Source of the DNA: a virus
DNA: 35,565 nucleotides
Direction: 5' to 3' (one strand)
IMG/VR virus record: IMGVR_UViG_3300035661_000187
Coordinates: 1 to 35,565 of that record
The stretch's first letter is position 1, and each line of letters begins with the position of its first letter. The position numbers and the translations under genes were made by a program. Below, one piece after another: positions 15,666 through 24,135 of this stretch. A model generated the notes under the pieces. The model did not search any database. It had not been told where the DNA came from and saw only the letters and a list, made by a program, of their open reading frames with translations.

Positions 15666-16241
15666 CTACGGGGTCTGACTCGCTTCGTAGCTCTGTCCGC
15701 CGATCACAAAGTAGGCCGTCTTGGAAGACAAGTCGGCCGCGGGTGTAGCGAACACGTACGAGTCATCGAGGACAGGAATGTCGAACTTGGCCACGAACAT
15801 CGCCAAGGAGCCGTATACGAACTCCTGTCTCTCAGGCTTGGGCCACGTCCCCTGACCAATGCTCAAAGACCCCGTAGCCGTCCTGTAGAGTGCCGCAGCA
15901 ACCGCGTGGAGAAGCTGGCAGGTAGCTACCTGACACTTCTCCGCGTAGAGGGGGTCGTCCTGTTCACACGTGGGGACAGCGTGGATCCAGATAGGACACG
16001 CTTGGACCCTCGTGAAAAGAGACCTGGCTTGGGTCGGGATGGGGTTCGTGTCTTGGGGATACTGGCCAGGACCTAGAGGGTCCGTGAAGTCAAAAGACCC
16101 CAACCCAAAAACGACACGGCCAGCCCCGTTGTTGAGAGACTCTTTCCAGTCACCGTAGAGAAACTCCACAGTCTGGTAGCCCCTCGTAGACAGATCCTCA
16201 CGAATCGCGTCCACGATGCCAGGGATCGAAAGCTCGCTCAT
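15666..16241 (-). CDS. Tail terminator/completion-like protein, Mu gp37 (K) position
   Basis: A 191-residue protein beginning MSELSIPGIVDAIREDLSTRGYQTVEF. This N-terminal helix followed by beta strands resembles gp37/tail-completion proteins that cap the tail tube. Four Cys residues occur in the middle (ACPIWIHAVPTCEQDD, EKCQVATCQL). It overlaps the previous gene by four bases (ATGA) and is followed by the sheath. The placement between a virion morphogenesis protein and the sheath matches Mu K. The exact family is inferred from synteny. Confidence 0.75.
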   Translation of the reverse strand: MSELSIPGIVDAIREDLSTRGYQTVEFLYGDWKESLNNGAGRVVFGLGSFDFTDPLGPGQYPQDTNPIPTQARSLFTRVQACPIWIHAVPTCEQDDPLYAEKCQVATCQLLHAVAAALYRTATGSLSIGQGTWPKPERQEFVYGSLAMFVAKFDIPVLDDSYVFATPAADLSSKTAYFVIGGQSYEASQTP

Positions 16242-16618
16242 ATAGAATTCTCCAGCTCCTCAGCGATGGACTCTTCGATGATGTCCAACCACGGGGCGGG
16301 CATCGTTCCCTGCGCAGGAAAGACAGGTCGTTTGGTCGTGTGGTACTTGAGGGCGTCAGGGGCTTCTCCCACAAGAGCGTTCCCCTGCCCTTTGAAGGTC
16401 ACCTGAGAAGCCAGGGCGACGAGCTTTGAGGACGACCCGTCCGAGTTGGGAGCCCACTTCTTCCCATCGGGACCACGCTCCGAAGCGTAGTTGCTTCGGG
16501 CCATGGCTTGAATCTCGATGGCAGCCCGGTCCAACCCTCGGGGCACCGCCGTAGAAGCGTTCCTGAGCTGGTAGATGGCTTCTTCAAGCTCGTCGAAGTC
16601 ACCCGTGATGCCGCTCAT
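16238..16618 (-). CDS. Phage virion morphogenesis protein, Mu gpG-like
   Basis: A 126-residue protein. I place the start at the ATG at 16618, which overlaps the upstream TGA (ATGA), rather than at earlier codons. It contains DRAAIEIQAMARSNYASERG followed by DGKKWAPNSDGSSS, and the pair (a helix, then a G-KWAPN-like segment) is typical of tail-completion proteins in the gpG/gpS family. The C-terminus is helical (DIIEESIAEELENSI). In Mu such proteins connect tail and head. It is coupled to genes on both sides by four-base overlaps. Confidence 0.82.
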   Translation of the reverse strand: MSGITGDFDELEEAIYQLRNASTAVPRGLDRAAIEIQAMARSNYASERGPDGKKWAPNSDGSSSKLVALASQVTFKGQGNALVGEAPDALKYHTTKRPVFPAQGTMPAPWLDIIEESIAEELENSI

Positions 16619-17322
16619 CCACCCCTCACATTGAAGCGCTGGGTGTCCGCCCAAGCATAAGGGTCGGCCTCCGATTCAAAGAGGACCCCGCCCTCATCAA
16701 CCGTGGGAGAGTTGTCTGAAGCCCCATCAAGCTCAGCATCCCCAACCGAGTGGTCCTTCGCCCATTCAAGAGCTTTCTTCCACCTCGTCTCCATGTCCTC
16801 AAAGGATGCCGGGTCGACTCCTCGATTGGTGAGGAGAATGTAAACGGCGATGGCGACGGTCGACTCACAAAGACCAAGGTCTACCCGGGTCGAGTACGTG
16901 AAGACATCGTTGACGGCCACATCCCCAGCAAAGGTGACCGTCACATTGTCGATGACGATGGCCCCTGACGATGCCAGGTTTTGGGTCGTCCCGTAGAGCT
17001 TCCCGGCCTCTGTCGATAGCTGGTAGGTGAGGGGGTCGGTCCCGATGGTGCCAGCCGCCGTGAAGAGGATGGAGACATCCTGAACGAGGGTGGCGGTGCC
17101 AAGGAAGGTGGCCACGGCTCCAAGCGTCATCCCCGAGTCGTCGATGCCGTCGATGTCCGGTCGGAAGGGGAGTGTGTGCTTCTTGCGTAGGTAGGCCGCA
17201 ATTCTGCCGCTGGCCGCAAGGATGCCGCGCTTCTTGTGAGCAGGGGGCACCTTGGCAAGAGTTGCCTGTCCCAATCCCAACTCATCAAGGTCCCGAAGTG
17301 TGGCGTAGGCTTGCTGTGTCAC
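16615..17322 (-). CDS. Head-tail connector, DUF1320/Mu gp36-like with inserted beta domain
   Basis: A 235-residue protein from GTG. Residues 1-60 have a connector-like opening (DLDELGLGQATLAKVPPAHK, then an IAAYLRKKHTLPF helix). Residues ~65-147 carry a beta domain like the two in the sheath. The ending (~150-235) returns to helix (METRWKKALEWAKDH). DUF1320 proteins are normally about 140 residues, so the insertion explains the excess length. TATAGT lies 5 nt before the start and there is no ribosome site, so the message is probably leaderless. It follows the capsid gene and closes the portal. Confidence 0.82.
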   Translation of the reverse strand: MTQQAYATLRDLDELGLGQATLAKVPPAHKKRGILAASGRIAAYLRKKHTLPFRPDIDGIDDSGMTLGAVATFLGTATLVQDVSILFTAAGTIGTDPLTYQLSTEAGKLYGTTQNLASSGAIVIDNVTVTFAGDVAVNDVFTYSTRVDLGLCESTVAIAVYILLTNRGVDPASFEDMETRWKKALEWAKDHSVGDAELDGASDNSPTVDEGGVLFESEADPYAWADTQRFNVRGG

Positions 17323-17327
17323 GATCT

Positions 17328-17336
17328 ACTATACTC
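17328..17336 (-). promoter_or_regulatory. TATAGT promoter-like motif before the connector gene
   Basis: The minus strand reads GAGTATAGT. TATAGT at 17333-17328 is 5 nt before the GTG at 17322. The preceding pair is AG rather than the usual GG. A terminator-like hairpin lies 12 nt upstream. Confidence 0.6.
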
Positions 17337-17347
17337 CACAAAGGGAT

Positions 17348-17381
17348 GAGCCCCTCTCCCGGGATGTTAGGAGAGGGGCTC
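17348..17381 (-). terminator. Hairpin between capsid and connector genes
   Basis: A perfect 12-bp stem (GAGCCCCTCTCC / GGAGAGGGGCTC) with a 10-base loop lies just downstream of the major capsid stop on the minus strand. It is followed by a weak T-rich stretch (ATCCCTTTG) rather than a clean T run. It could attenuate the abundant capsid message or protect its 3' end. The next promoter motif begins 12 bases later. Confidence 0.55.
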
Positions 17382-17403
17382 GATTGAGGCGGGGAGTTCA
17401 GGA

Positions 17404-18375
17404 TCAGTGACCCGTGAACTTGATCATCGAGTAGGGGTGACCGTAGAGGGCCACATCGCGGCCACGGATCTGCCACTCGAATTCGTTGACCCGGTTCAGT
17501 TCAGCCTGGGTCATGCCCGTGTACGCGTTCATCTCGAACGCCTCACGAAGCTGGTAGATGAAGGGGCCGATGCCGCTTCCGGTGTCGGCGACGAGGTACC
17601 AGGAGTCGGGCTCGACCTCCAGCTCGTTGATGATGAGGGGCTCGACGCCGTCACCGATGAAGACGTTCTCCGTCGGTCCGCCCTGTGCCGTCGAGGAGAC
17701 GAACTTGGCGCCCGTGACTTCGAGAGCCATCTTGCGGAGCGAGGGCGGAGCAACCAGGTACTTCGCCTTCAAGTTTCTGTTACGACCGTTGGGCATCACC
17801 AGGCTGCGTAGCTTGGCTTCCCCAACCGCGTAGGACGTGATCGAGAGCGCGTAGGAAGCACCCGCGTAGATGTTCGCGTAGGTGCCCATGGCCGCGTTGA
17901 ACGGGTTCACCGGGTGAGAGGCCGAGAAGAAGGGCACGCCGTCGTAGCCGTTCTGCGTGGCACCACCGATGATGAGGCCGTTGGTCGTGGCCGCGCCGTT
18001 GACCACGGTGGGGGTCAAGAGGTATTGGGGAGCGAGAGCCATTGCAGCTCCGGCCTGACCCATCCAATCCGCGGCGAAACCGAACTCGTCATCCTTGAGC
18101 TGGTTCTTCTTGATCTTGAGACCACCGCCACGATCCGCGTTGGTCGCGGAGAACGCCTGCGTCAGCATGTTGCTGTAGATCATCGTGCCGTCGTCCAGGG
18201 GGGCGAGGTCGAAGCTCGACAGAAGGAACTGATAGATGTTGCTCGAACCCTCAGAGGTCTTCAGGGTCGCGAGCTTGTCCCACCAAGCGTTCTTGAGGGC
18301 CAGCTCGTAGTCGGTGTTGTACAGCTTGACGAACCTCTCTTCGAGGGTCCGCACTGCGCCAGTCGTGATCTGCAT
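17404..18375 (-). CDS. Major capsid protein, Mu T-like
   Basis: A 323-residue protein of HK97 fold expected from Mu T homologues. The N-terminal part has RTLEERFVKLYNTDYELALK and SEGSSNIYQFLLSSFD. The core contains the family landmark PFFSASHPVNPFN (near residue 147), PPSLRKMALEVTGAKF and NVFIGDGVEPLIINELEV. The C-terminus is REAFEMNAYTGM and onwards to YSMIKFTGH. Its size, its position after the protease/scaffold gene and these motifs are those of Mu-type capsids. An AAGGA ribosome site precedes the ATG. A hairpin lies downstream. Confidence 0.94.
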   Translation of the reverse strand: MQITTGAVRTLEERFVKLYNTDYELALKNAWWDKLATLKTSEGSSNIYQFLLSSFDLAPLDDGTMIYSNMLTQAFSATNADRGGGLKIKKNQLKDDEFGFAADWMGQAGAAMALAPQYLLTPTVVNGAATTNGLIIGGATQNGYDGVPFFSASHPVNPFNAAMGTYANIYAGASYALSITSYAVGEAKLRSLVMPNGRNRNLKAKYLVAPPSLRKMALEVTGAKFVSSTAQGGPTENVFIGDGVEPLIINELEVEPDSWYLVADTGSGIGPFIYQLREAFEMNAYTGMTQAELNRVNEFEWQIRGRDVALYGHPYSMIKFTGH

Positions 18376-18412
18376 TGTCGTCTAGTCCTTGTTCTCGTTG
18401 GGCCCTTCGGCC

Positions 18413-18829
18413 TCAGTTGGGGAAGCGGATCCAGACGCCCGCAGCCGTCACGCCCATGCACTTGCCCGCGACGCTTGCGCCAGTCGCGAGAGAAGTCACC
18501 GTCTGATCATTGAAGATATAGACGTTGAGACCGACATGGGCCGACGTGCAAGGGTCGGTCGTGTCGTTGGCGAAGAGGAAGTCCTTCTGCCCGTTGGACT
18601 GCTCGATGGAGACACGCTGCGCCCCAGCGATGCCGGCCGAGTTGTCCTTGCTCTCACGGGCAACCCCGAAAGAGATGAGGCCCGTGGCCTTGACGCCAGG
18701 CTTGCAGTTGCCGGCAGAATCGAGGACGCAAAGCGACCCCTGGAAAATCTTGACCGCAGCGGTCATCGGGACGGTGACTGCAAATCCCTGCCGAGTCTGC
18801 GTGTCGCGAGCGAGAGCTAGAGCTGCCAT
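18413..18829 (-). CDS. Capsid decoration/cement protein
   Basis: A 138-residue Gly/Ala/Thr/Ser-rich protein without membrane segments. It begins MAALALARDTQTRQGFAVTV, and the middle contains GNCKPGVKATGLISFGVA. In Mu-like phages a protein of this size and type sits between the protease and capsid genes and decorates or stabilises the shell. Five Cys residues (including GNCKPG, DPCTSA and AGKCMG) are notable for a cytoplasmically made virion protein. The ribosome-binding site is weak. The capsid gene starts 37 bases downstream. Confidence 0.78.
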   Translation of the reverse strand: MAALALARDTQTRQGFAVTVPMTAAVKIFQGSLCVLDSAGNCKPGVKATGLISFGVARESKDNSAGIAGAQRVSIEQSNGQKDFLFANDTTDPCTSAHVGLNVYIFNDQTVTSLATGASVAGKCMGVTAAGVWIRFPN

Positions 18830-18845
18830 GGTAGTGGTCTTTCTT

Positions 18846-20045
18846 TCACTTCACCGCGGCAAGGCGCCGGGCTTCGGTGGGGGTCATGACGTTGATCTTG
18901 ACGATGCCGTGAGAAGGCTTGGTATCCATCCCGCGCTTCGTGGGAGCCGAGCGGGAACCAAGGACCTTGTCGATGGTGTTGGCGACCGAGTCGGTCTCCG
19001 GAGCATCAATCTCGGCATCGGAGCCACGGGTTGCAGCAACGGCCTTGACCGCGGGTGCGCCCGAGATGAGAGGAGCCGCCTTGAGGAACTCCTTGAGGGT
19101 GTCCAGCTTCTGAACCGAGGCCCAGCTCTTGAGCGACTCCGGGATCTTCTTCCCGATGTTGTCGCGAACGAGGACAGCAACCTCATCCTTCTCCATCTTG
19201 GCTTCGAGAGCCGCGAGACGAAGAGCGAGGCTTGCGTTGGCAGAGTCGGTCTTCGAGACCGTGGCCACCTTGGCCGCCGCGATGGGCTCCTTCTTGGACT
19301 CGGGGGCTTCCTCCGTGTCCGTCTTCTTGGGGTCCTCGGACGGGGCTTCGTCAGCAGCCGCCTTCATCATCTCCTCGGCCTTGGCCTCGCCACCCACAGC
19401 CGCCACGAGAGCGTCATAGAGAGCCTGAGCCTTCGCCTTGGTGTCGTCGTCGGTGTTGGCGTCGTCCAGAATCGCCTTCAGAGCTGCGAGCATTGCTGCC
19501 TGGTCCATCTTCGTTGCCTTCTTCCTCGTCGTTTGTGCCGCAGCCCGAGTTGCGAGCTGATTGTTGTTGTGAGTCGCCGGGTTGATACAGAGAGCTGTGT
19601 TCGTGTAACTGGTGACCTCGTTGGTCTCCACGTCCTGGTAGTAGGCCGGGCTGAAGTACCGCCACTTGGGGGGAGTTGCCTCTAGTCCGTCCTTCGCCTC
19701 ACCAACCCACTCTACCGCGCAAGCCCAAAGTTCTTTGCCACCCTGCCCGTCCCGAGTTTCAAGACGGTGCCAACCAGCGGCCTGACCCGCTGTAGCCGGC
19801 CGGTTCGTGGAGAGGCTCAGGTGGTCGTAGTCGATCGAGTAGAGGTTCCCTCGCTTCGCCTGCTCTTCCATGAGGAGCTTGGCCGAACGATCGGAGAAGA
19901 CGGTGACGCCGTTGTCCGTCCTCGTGTCCCCAGCTCCCCAGATACGGAACGCACTGGGAGCCTGACCCGGAGCGGGACGCTCGATGAGCGTCTTATCATC
20001 AAGATCGATACGGCTGGCCGATGCCAGGATTCTACGAGTCGTCAT
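18846..20045 (-). CDS. Mu I-like capsid maturation protease and scaffold
   Basis: A 399-residue protein. Residues ~1-160 form the protease domain recognised by NLYSIDYDHLSLST (DYDH holds a likely catalytic His) and WRYFSPAYY, both standard for Mu I proteins. Residues ~165-320 are Ala/Glu/Lys-rich and helical, as expected for the internal scaffold (TDDDTKAKAQALYDALVAAV, SEDPKKTDTEEAPESKKEP). The C-terminus carries a conserved basic stretch. It overlaps the portal stop by four bases. The protease cleaves scaffold and capsid during head assembly. Confidence 0.92.
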   Translation of the reverse strand: MTTRRILASASRIDLDDKTLIERPAPGQAPSAFRIWGAGDTRTDNGVTVFSDRSAKLLMEEQAKRGNLYSIDYDHLSLSTNRPATAGQAAGWHRLETRDGQGGKELWACAVEWVGEAKDGLEATPPKWRYFSPAYYQDVETNEVTSYTNTALCINPATHNNNQLATRAAAQTTRKKATKMDQAAMLAALKAILDDANTDDDTKAKAQALYDALVAAVGGEAKAEEMMKAAADEAPSEDPKKTDTEEAPESKKEPIAAAKVATVSKTDSANASLALRLAALEAKMEKDEVAVLVRDNIGKKIPESLKSWASVQKLDTLKEFLKAAPLISGAPAVKAVAATRGSDAEIDAPETDSVANTIDKVLGSRSAPTKRGMDTKPSHGIVKINVMTPTEARRLAAVK

Positions 20046-21634
20046 GTGGCCTCTTCATGTGTGACGGGGGCTTCGATAGGCTTCCATTTGATTCCCCAAG
20101 AGTGCTCGCCACCCTTCTTCTTCGGGGGAATGAGGACCCGCTCTCGCTCGATCCCACACTTCCGACAGATGTTGCTCGACCCATGCTCACAGCGAGGGAT
20201 CGAATACTGTGTCATCATCTCAGCAAGAGAGGCCGCCGCGTTGGGCATCAGGGGAAGCTCGTCATCCGAGGTGTTCGTTGTCTGTTGCTCAGGAGCCGGA
20301 TCAGCCGGATCAGCCGGATCAGCCGGATCAGCCGGAGCTTTTGCAGGCTCCACAACTGGCGCGGGAGCCGGATTCGGAATCTCTTCCACATCAACCCCAA
20401 AACGAATGGCGATGGTTTTTGCCTGGCACTGATACCCATGAGGCTTCAGGGCTGCGTCCGCCTTTGCAAGGCCATCCCCAAGAGCACCAATGGTGACAGC
20501 TTGTGCCTGATGGTCCGCGGGTGGGGTGACATCCCATCCCATCTCGGGAGACTCCTCAAGAGCATCCCCACCAAAGCGACGGTTCACCCAAGGCGGGATC
20601 CCCTGCGTGTTGAGGGTGTAGGCGAGGGAGTCTCCCGTCGCCTGAATGAGGTCGGCTCGAATCGTCTTGTGAAGCTCACCCGAGGAGAAGCCGCTCGTCC
20701 CATTGGTGGACACAAGCTGTCCAGCAATACAGATGATGATCTCCTCGTTCGCCTCAGCGATGATCGCCTGGAAGCACTCGAAGCCCCGACCATTCGACTC
20801 CAAGAGCTTGGCGTCCCATCCGTCAGGAAGGGCGAAGACCGTGTTGAGGCCCCAGTTCTTGAGCGCTGTGAGGAGGCCCTTGCGTTGGACTTCCGTCGAG
20901 CCAGGCTTTGAGAAGGCAAGACGCGCCGGGTTGGCCAGCGTAGCCGCGTAGGCTTGCCGGGACATGAAGGCGTGGTCCTTCGCTACATACGAGCGAGCCA
21001 GGGGCATCCAAAGCCCATGGGTCCACGGCTCATCCTCACCCCCAGGAAGATGCAAGATCCACTCACCATCTCCAGGTGTGATCTTGATGGCGCCACCATA
21101 GGCCATGTACCACCAAGCGTTGTCATTCACCCTGTACTGAAGGTAGTAGGGGTCGAGACGTCGGAAGATGGTGTCGACCTTCCCCGTGGGGTCAGGGACC
21201 ATTTGCCCGACGCCAACGCCGAGAAGGATGCCGTCTGCCGCAATCTTGGCCAGCTCGGCGATGGGGAACTTCTGGGCGAAGACACCCTTCGTGGTGCCGT
21301 CTCCAGCAAGCTCACGAGCCATGTCCTCGCGACCTGTGATCTGGATCGGAAGACGGACCAAGCCATCGGTCCGAGTCGACAGGACACCCCTTGTCTTGCC
21401 ATCCCTGACGATGGCCCGTGCGAACTGCGCCGCGAGTTGAAGGTTCCCGTTGCCGGCTTCGTGGATCGCGTCCTCGATGTCGCTGAGTAGGAATCGAGTG
21501 ATCGTCTGAGGCGGGGGAGCAAGACGTCCCCCGAACATCTTCTTCTTCTTTTTGACGGGTGCCGTTACAACGGGAACCGGGGCGTACCCAAAGAGGGACG
21601 CCACTCGGTTAACTGTAGTGCTTAGACGTCCCAT
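20042..21634 (-). CDS. Portal protein, DUF935/Mu gp29-like
   Basis: A 530-residue protein. Its core (ARAIVRDGKTRGVLSTRTDG and then PYYLQYRVNDNAWWYMAYGG; NEEIIICIAGQLVSTNGTSG) matches Mu-type DUF935 portals. Near residues 435-450 is a four-fold DPA repeat. The C-terminal tail has a Cys/His set (C482, H484, C490, C493) that could bind zinc, plus basic residues, which are unusual for this family. TAGAGT lies 8 nt before the ATG without a ribosome site. The portal forms the dodecameric DNA gate at one vertex and docks TerL. Confidence 0.9.
   Translation of the reverse strand: MGRLSTTVNRVASLFGYAPVPVVTAPVKKKKKMFGGRLAPPPQTITRFLLSDIEDAIHEAGNGNLQLAAQFARAIVRDGKTRGVLSTRTDGLVRLPIQITGREDMARELAGDGTTKGVFAQKFPIAELAKIAADGILLGVGVGQMVPDPTGKVDTIFRRLDPYYLQYRVNDNAWWYMAYGGAIKITPGDGEWILHLPGGEDEPWTHGLWMPLARSYVAKDHAFMSRQAYAATLANPARLAFSKPGSTEVQRKGLLTALKNWGLNTVFALPDGWDAKLLESNGRGFECFQAIIAEANEEIIICIAGQLVSTNGTSGFSSGELHKTIRADLIQATGDSLAYTLNTQGIPPWVNRRFGGDALEESPEMGWDVTPPADHQAQAVTIGALGDGLAKADAALKPHGYQCQAKTIAIRFGVDVEEIPNPAPAPVVEPAKAPADPADPADPADPAPEQQTTNTSDDELPLMPNAAASLAEMMTQYSIPRCEHGSSNICRKCGIERERVLIPPKKKGGEHSWGIKWKPIEAPVTHEEAT
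20295..20336 (-). repeat. Four tandem 9-bp repeats in the portal gene
   Basis: The plus strand carries GGATCAGCC four times in tandem with a partial fifth, encoding repeated Asp-Pro-Ala on the minus strand. Identical repeats at the DNA level suggest recent slipped-strand expansion in a linker just before the Cys/His tail. Confidence 0.85.
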
Positions 21635-21642
21635 CCTGTTCT

Positions 21643-21651
21643 ACTCTACCG
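21643..21651 (-). promoter_or_regulatory. GGTAGAGT motif before the portal gene
   Basis: The minus strand reads CGGTAGAGT across the TerL stop codon (TAG at 21648-21646). The hexamer TAGAGT lies 8 nt before the portal ATG at 21634, with no good Shine-Dalgarno sequence between. It is a variant of the TATAGT motif. Confidence 0.5.
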
Positions 21652-23346
21652 TCGACCCATGGATCGATATGGGTCGTGCTGCATTGGTATAGAGAGCATT
21701 CCAGACTCTTCGTCCGTGTAGTCCCCAGCGAGGTCTTCATCTTCACGGTCGTTCCTCTTGATCCAGTTGGTCGGGTCGAGGCTTCCACATCGCCAGAGGG
21801 ACAGGGTCAGGGCGGAGACGCTGTCACAGTGGCCGCCGGACATGGCGATCCCCATGTCCGAGACTTTCCGACGCGGAGCTGAAATCTGTGTCCTGCCCCC
21901 AGACAGTCTCTTGCCCACAATCGAGAGGAGCTGCTCTGCAACGTTCTCCCGCTCGGTCTCTTCAAGAGAGCCGAGGGCGAGACGTCCTTCCACCAAGAGA
22001 GTCCTGACGCCGTCGTAGACACGGTCTTTGGCCGCAGCGTTCACGAAGGCTATCCCTCGGGTGTCGAGGACTTCACGGAAGGTGGCCGCGTAGTGGTTGT
22101 CAGCGCCCACGGACTGGCAGCCGTGGGCATTCAACGTCGTGGCGAAGGTTTCGTAGGTCGCGGACGGCTTCTGGTCTGGCCCTGAAGGAATCTCCAGGGC
22201 CAGATGAAGAGCGAACTTTCCGTCTGCATACCTGGCAGCGATGCTGAGGGCCGAGAAGTCGTGCCCGTGACCAAGGTCGGCCCCAGCTCCAAACTCTTGA
22301 ACGCGAGTCTCAGGAGCCATCCGGATACAAGCCGCAGCGACAGCATCGGCGGGGAAGTAGCTCGATGTCCCACGGGGGAACGGGATAGCGAGGATCTCTC
22401 GGTCCGCGTTCAGGTTCCCACCCGGACGGGCTCGTTCTGCCCTCTCAATCGCGTGGTCGGGATCCCATGTCGGGTTGAGCATCCTCGTGCCGACTCGGGC
22501 AGCGACGAGAGCGTTGGTGTGCTTCCCCCAGTCCGTCGTGATGAGGTTTTCGAGGACGCCTTCACCTTCTACGTTGGGCGTCGAGACGAGCCAAATCTGG
22601 GCGCCAGGGACAAGACGAGGACGAGCAGCGGCGCAGATATCCTCATCGTTGACCGCAGACCCAGCCCCAGAAAGGAAGCACGCTTCGTCGACCCCACAGA
22701 AGACCAGCGACTTGGACCGGGCCGACTGCCCACCCTTGTCCGCCACAATCACCTGAATGTCGACGAGGATGCCATCCGGACGTCGCAGGGTGAGGCTTTC
22801 CCCCGTAGGTTCACCGACAAGAGCGGACCTCAGGATGGGGCTCGCCTCGATGTAGCCCTTGACCATCGAGAAGCACTGCTTGGCCAACCTCCGCTTGGGG
22901 GCGATGATGATAGAGGCGGGATGTTCACCAGGGGTGGTCTGTTGGGCATTTGGGTAGCGTGGGTCGATAGGAGCCCCGGGGAGCCGTAGAGGCACCGTCC
23001 ATGCGGCGTGAATCGCTTTCGGGGCCATGAAGCGGCTGGTCTTGCCTCCACGACCGCCGGCCGAGATTGCGACTTCACGTCGGGGTTCTCGGGGCAGCTT
23101 GTCCAGTCCGCAGTTGAAGACCTGCTTGCAGAGCAAGTCGGCGATGGTCGTGACAGGAAGACCTTCCGAGGCATCGGCGATGGCTGCCACGATGGGCGAG
23201 AGAGCCAGGTTGATGAAGTCGGGGCTTTCAAGGAAGACACGGAAGCTGCATCGACCTGCAAAGTCGAGCTTGTCCTGTGCCTCTTGTGCCTCCATGTGCG
23301 CGAGGAGCTTGCCAGCCTGAGTGACCGGCTTCTTCTTGGGAGGCAC
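21646..23346 (-). CDS. terL: Terminase large subunit (TerL)
   Basis: A 566-residue protein. The ATPase half has a Walker A-like GGRGGKT (~97-103), a Walker B strand VFCGVDE (~215-221) and the coupling motif STPN (~255-258). The nuclease half has acidic metal ligands in GADLGHGHD (~355-363) and GADNH (~414-418), with a further Asp in GGHCDS near the C-terminus. It begins with GTG overlapping the upstream stop. It packages DNA into the head through the portal encoded next. It resembles Mu gp28 in length and order but is not paired with any transposition genes. Confidence 0.94.
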   Translation of the reverse strand: MPPKKKPVTQAGKLLAHMEAQEAQDKLDFAGRCSFRVFLESPDFINLALSPIVAAIADASEGLPVTTIADLLCKQVFNCGLDKLPREPRREVAISAGGRGGKTSRFMAPKAIHAAWTVPLRLPGAPIDPRYPNAQQTTPGEHPASIIIAPKRRLAKQCFSMVKGYIEASPILRSALVGEPTGESLTLRRPDGILVDIQVIVADKGGQSARSKSLVFCGVDEACFLSGAGSAVNDEDICAAARPRLVPGAQIWLVSTPNVEGEGVLENLITTDWGKHTNALVAARVGTRMLNPTWDPDHAIERAERARPGGNLNADREILAIPFPRGTSSYFPADAVAAACIRMAPETRVQEFGAGADLGHGHDFSALSIAARYADGKFALHLALEIPSGPDQKPSATYETFATTLNAHGCQSVGADNHYAATFREVLDTRGIAFVNAAAKDRVYDGVRTLLVEGRLALGSLEETERENVAEQLLSIVGKRLSGGRTQISAPRRKVSDMGIAMSGGHCDSVSALTLSLWRCGSLDPTNWIKRNDREDEDLAGDYTDEESGMLSIPMQHDPYRSMGRR

Positions 23347-24083
23347 TACTTCTTCTCCAGATCCTTGAGGACCGCCTTGACGAGATCCCAGGCTTTCGGC
23401 TCAGGCTTCAAGGCCGCCGTCAGCAGGATGATGAACTTCTGGAACTTGGCTGACTCAGCAATCCGAGCTTCCTGATCAGCTCCGGTCTCACCAAGAAGCC
23501 GCGCTAGATGTTCGTTGGCCTTGGTGGACGCTTGGACCGCCTGGGAGTGGGCTCGGGTGTCCGGCTTCTTCGAGGCATTGATGACGCCCTGGTAGCTTGA
23601 CTCCGCGATGAGGGTGGCCCTCTCCAGGGCAGACATCGGGATGGCGTTCGGGTCTTTCAGTGCCACGGTGTCGGCCGCGGTAGCCAGCAAGGTGGGAGAG
23701 CATGTCCGAGCGTGACGGCGAGCCTCCCCGGGCTTCAAGCCGTGGTCCTTCTCGATGGTGATGTAAGGAGTGCTCGTCAGAATCGCCGTCTCGATCGACT
23801 TCCTCTTGGTCGAGACGCAGATGAGGCACGGGCTGTGGACCGGGGCGGGGTCCACGAAAGCATCCTTGGGGACCGCTGGGGCGTCCTCGGGAAGAGGAGC
23901 TGGACCGCTTGCCAGGGCATGTAGGACCGGCCCTGGGTTCGTCAGACCATCGTGTTGATGCAGATGCCTCAACATCGAAGTCTTCGGAATCGCGAACGCT
24001 CGGGCCACGGCGCTGATAGAGGCCCCGTGGACCTTCAGGGCAGCGGCAATCTCTTCTCGATGGTCACAGGCTTTGCAATACAC
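23346..24083 (-). CDS. Probable small terminase with duplicated zinc/HTH modules
   Basis: A 245-residue protein immediately before TerL, with overlapping ends. It carries two related modules. In the first, C3-x2-C6 is followed by a helix-turn-helix-like stretch (ISAVARAFAIPKTSMLRHLH) and H40-x3-H44. In the second, C86-x2-C89 is followed by a similar stretch and H124-x3-C128. Both look like zinc-stabilised DNA-binding units. The C-terminus is helical (AKFQKFIILLTAALKPEPKA). A small terminase recognises the packaging site and recruits TerL. It starts with GTG, 5 nt after TATAGT, with no ribosome site. A transcription regulator is the alternative. Confidence 0.75.
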   Translation of the reverse strand: MYCKACDHREEIAAALKVHGASISAVARAFAIPKTSMLRHLHQHDGLTNPGPVLHALASGPAPLPEDAPAVPKDAFVDPAPVHSPCLICVSTKRKSIETAILTSTPYITIEKDHGLKPGEARRHARTCSPTLLATAADTVALKDPNAIPMSALERATLIAESSYQGVINASKKPDTRAHSQAVQASTKANEHLARLLGETGADQEARIAESAKFQKFIILLTAALKPEPKAWDLVKAVLKDLEKK

Positions 24084-24088
24084 GAAGA

Positions 24089-24098
24089 ACTATACCGG
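24089..24098 (-). promoter_or_regulatory. GGTATAGT motif before the small terminase gene
   Basis: The minus strand reads CCGGTATAGT. TATAGT at 24094-24089 is exactly 5 nt before the GTG at 24083, separated by TCTTC. It is the best-matching example of the leaderless arrangement and lies in the intergenic space after the sigma-like gene. Confidence 0.68.
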
Positions 24099-24135
24099 AC
24101 CAAGCGGACCTGATGTTGGTCTGCCTCTTGGACCG

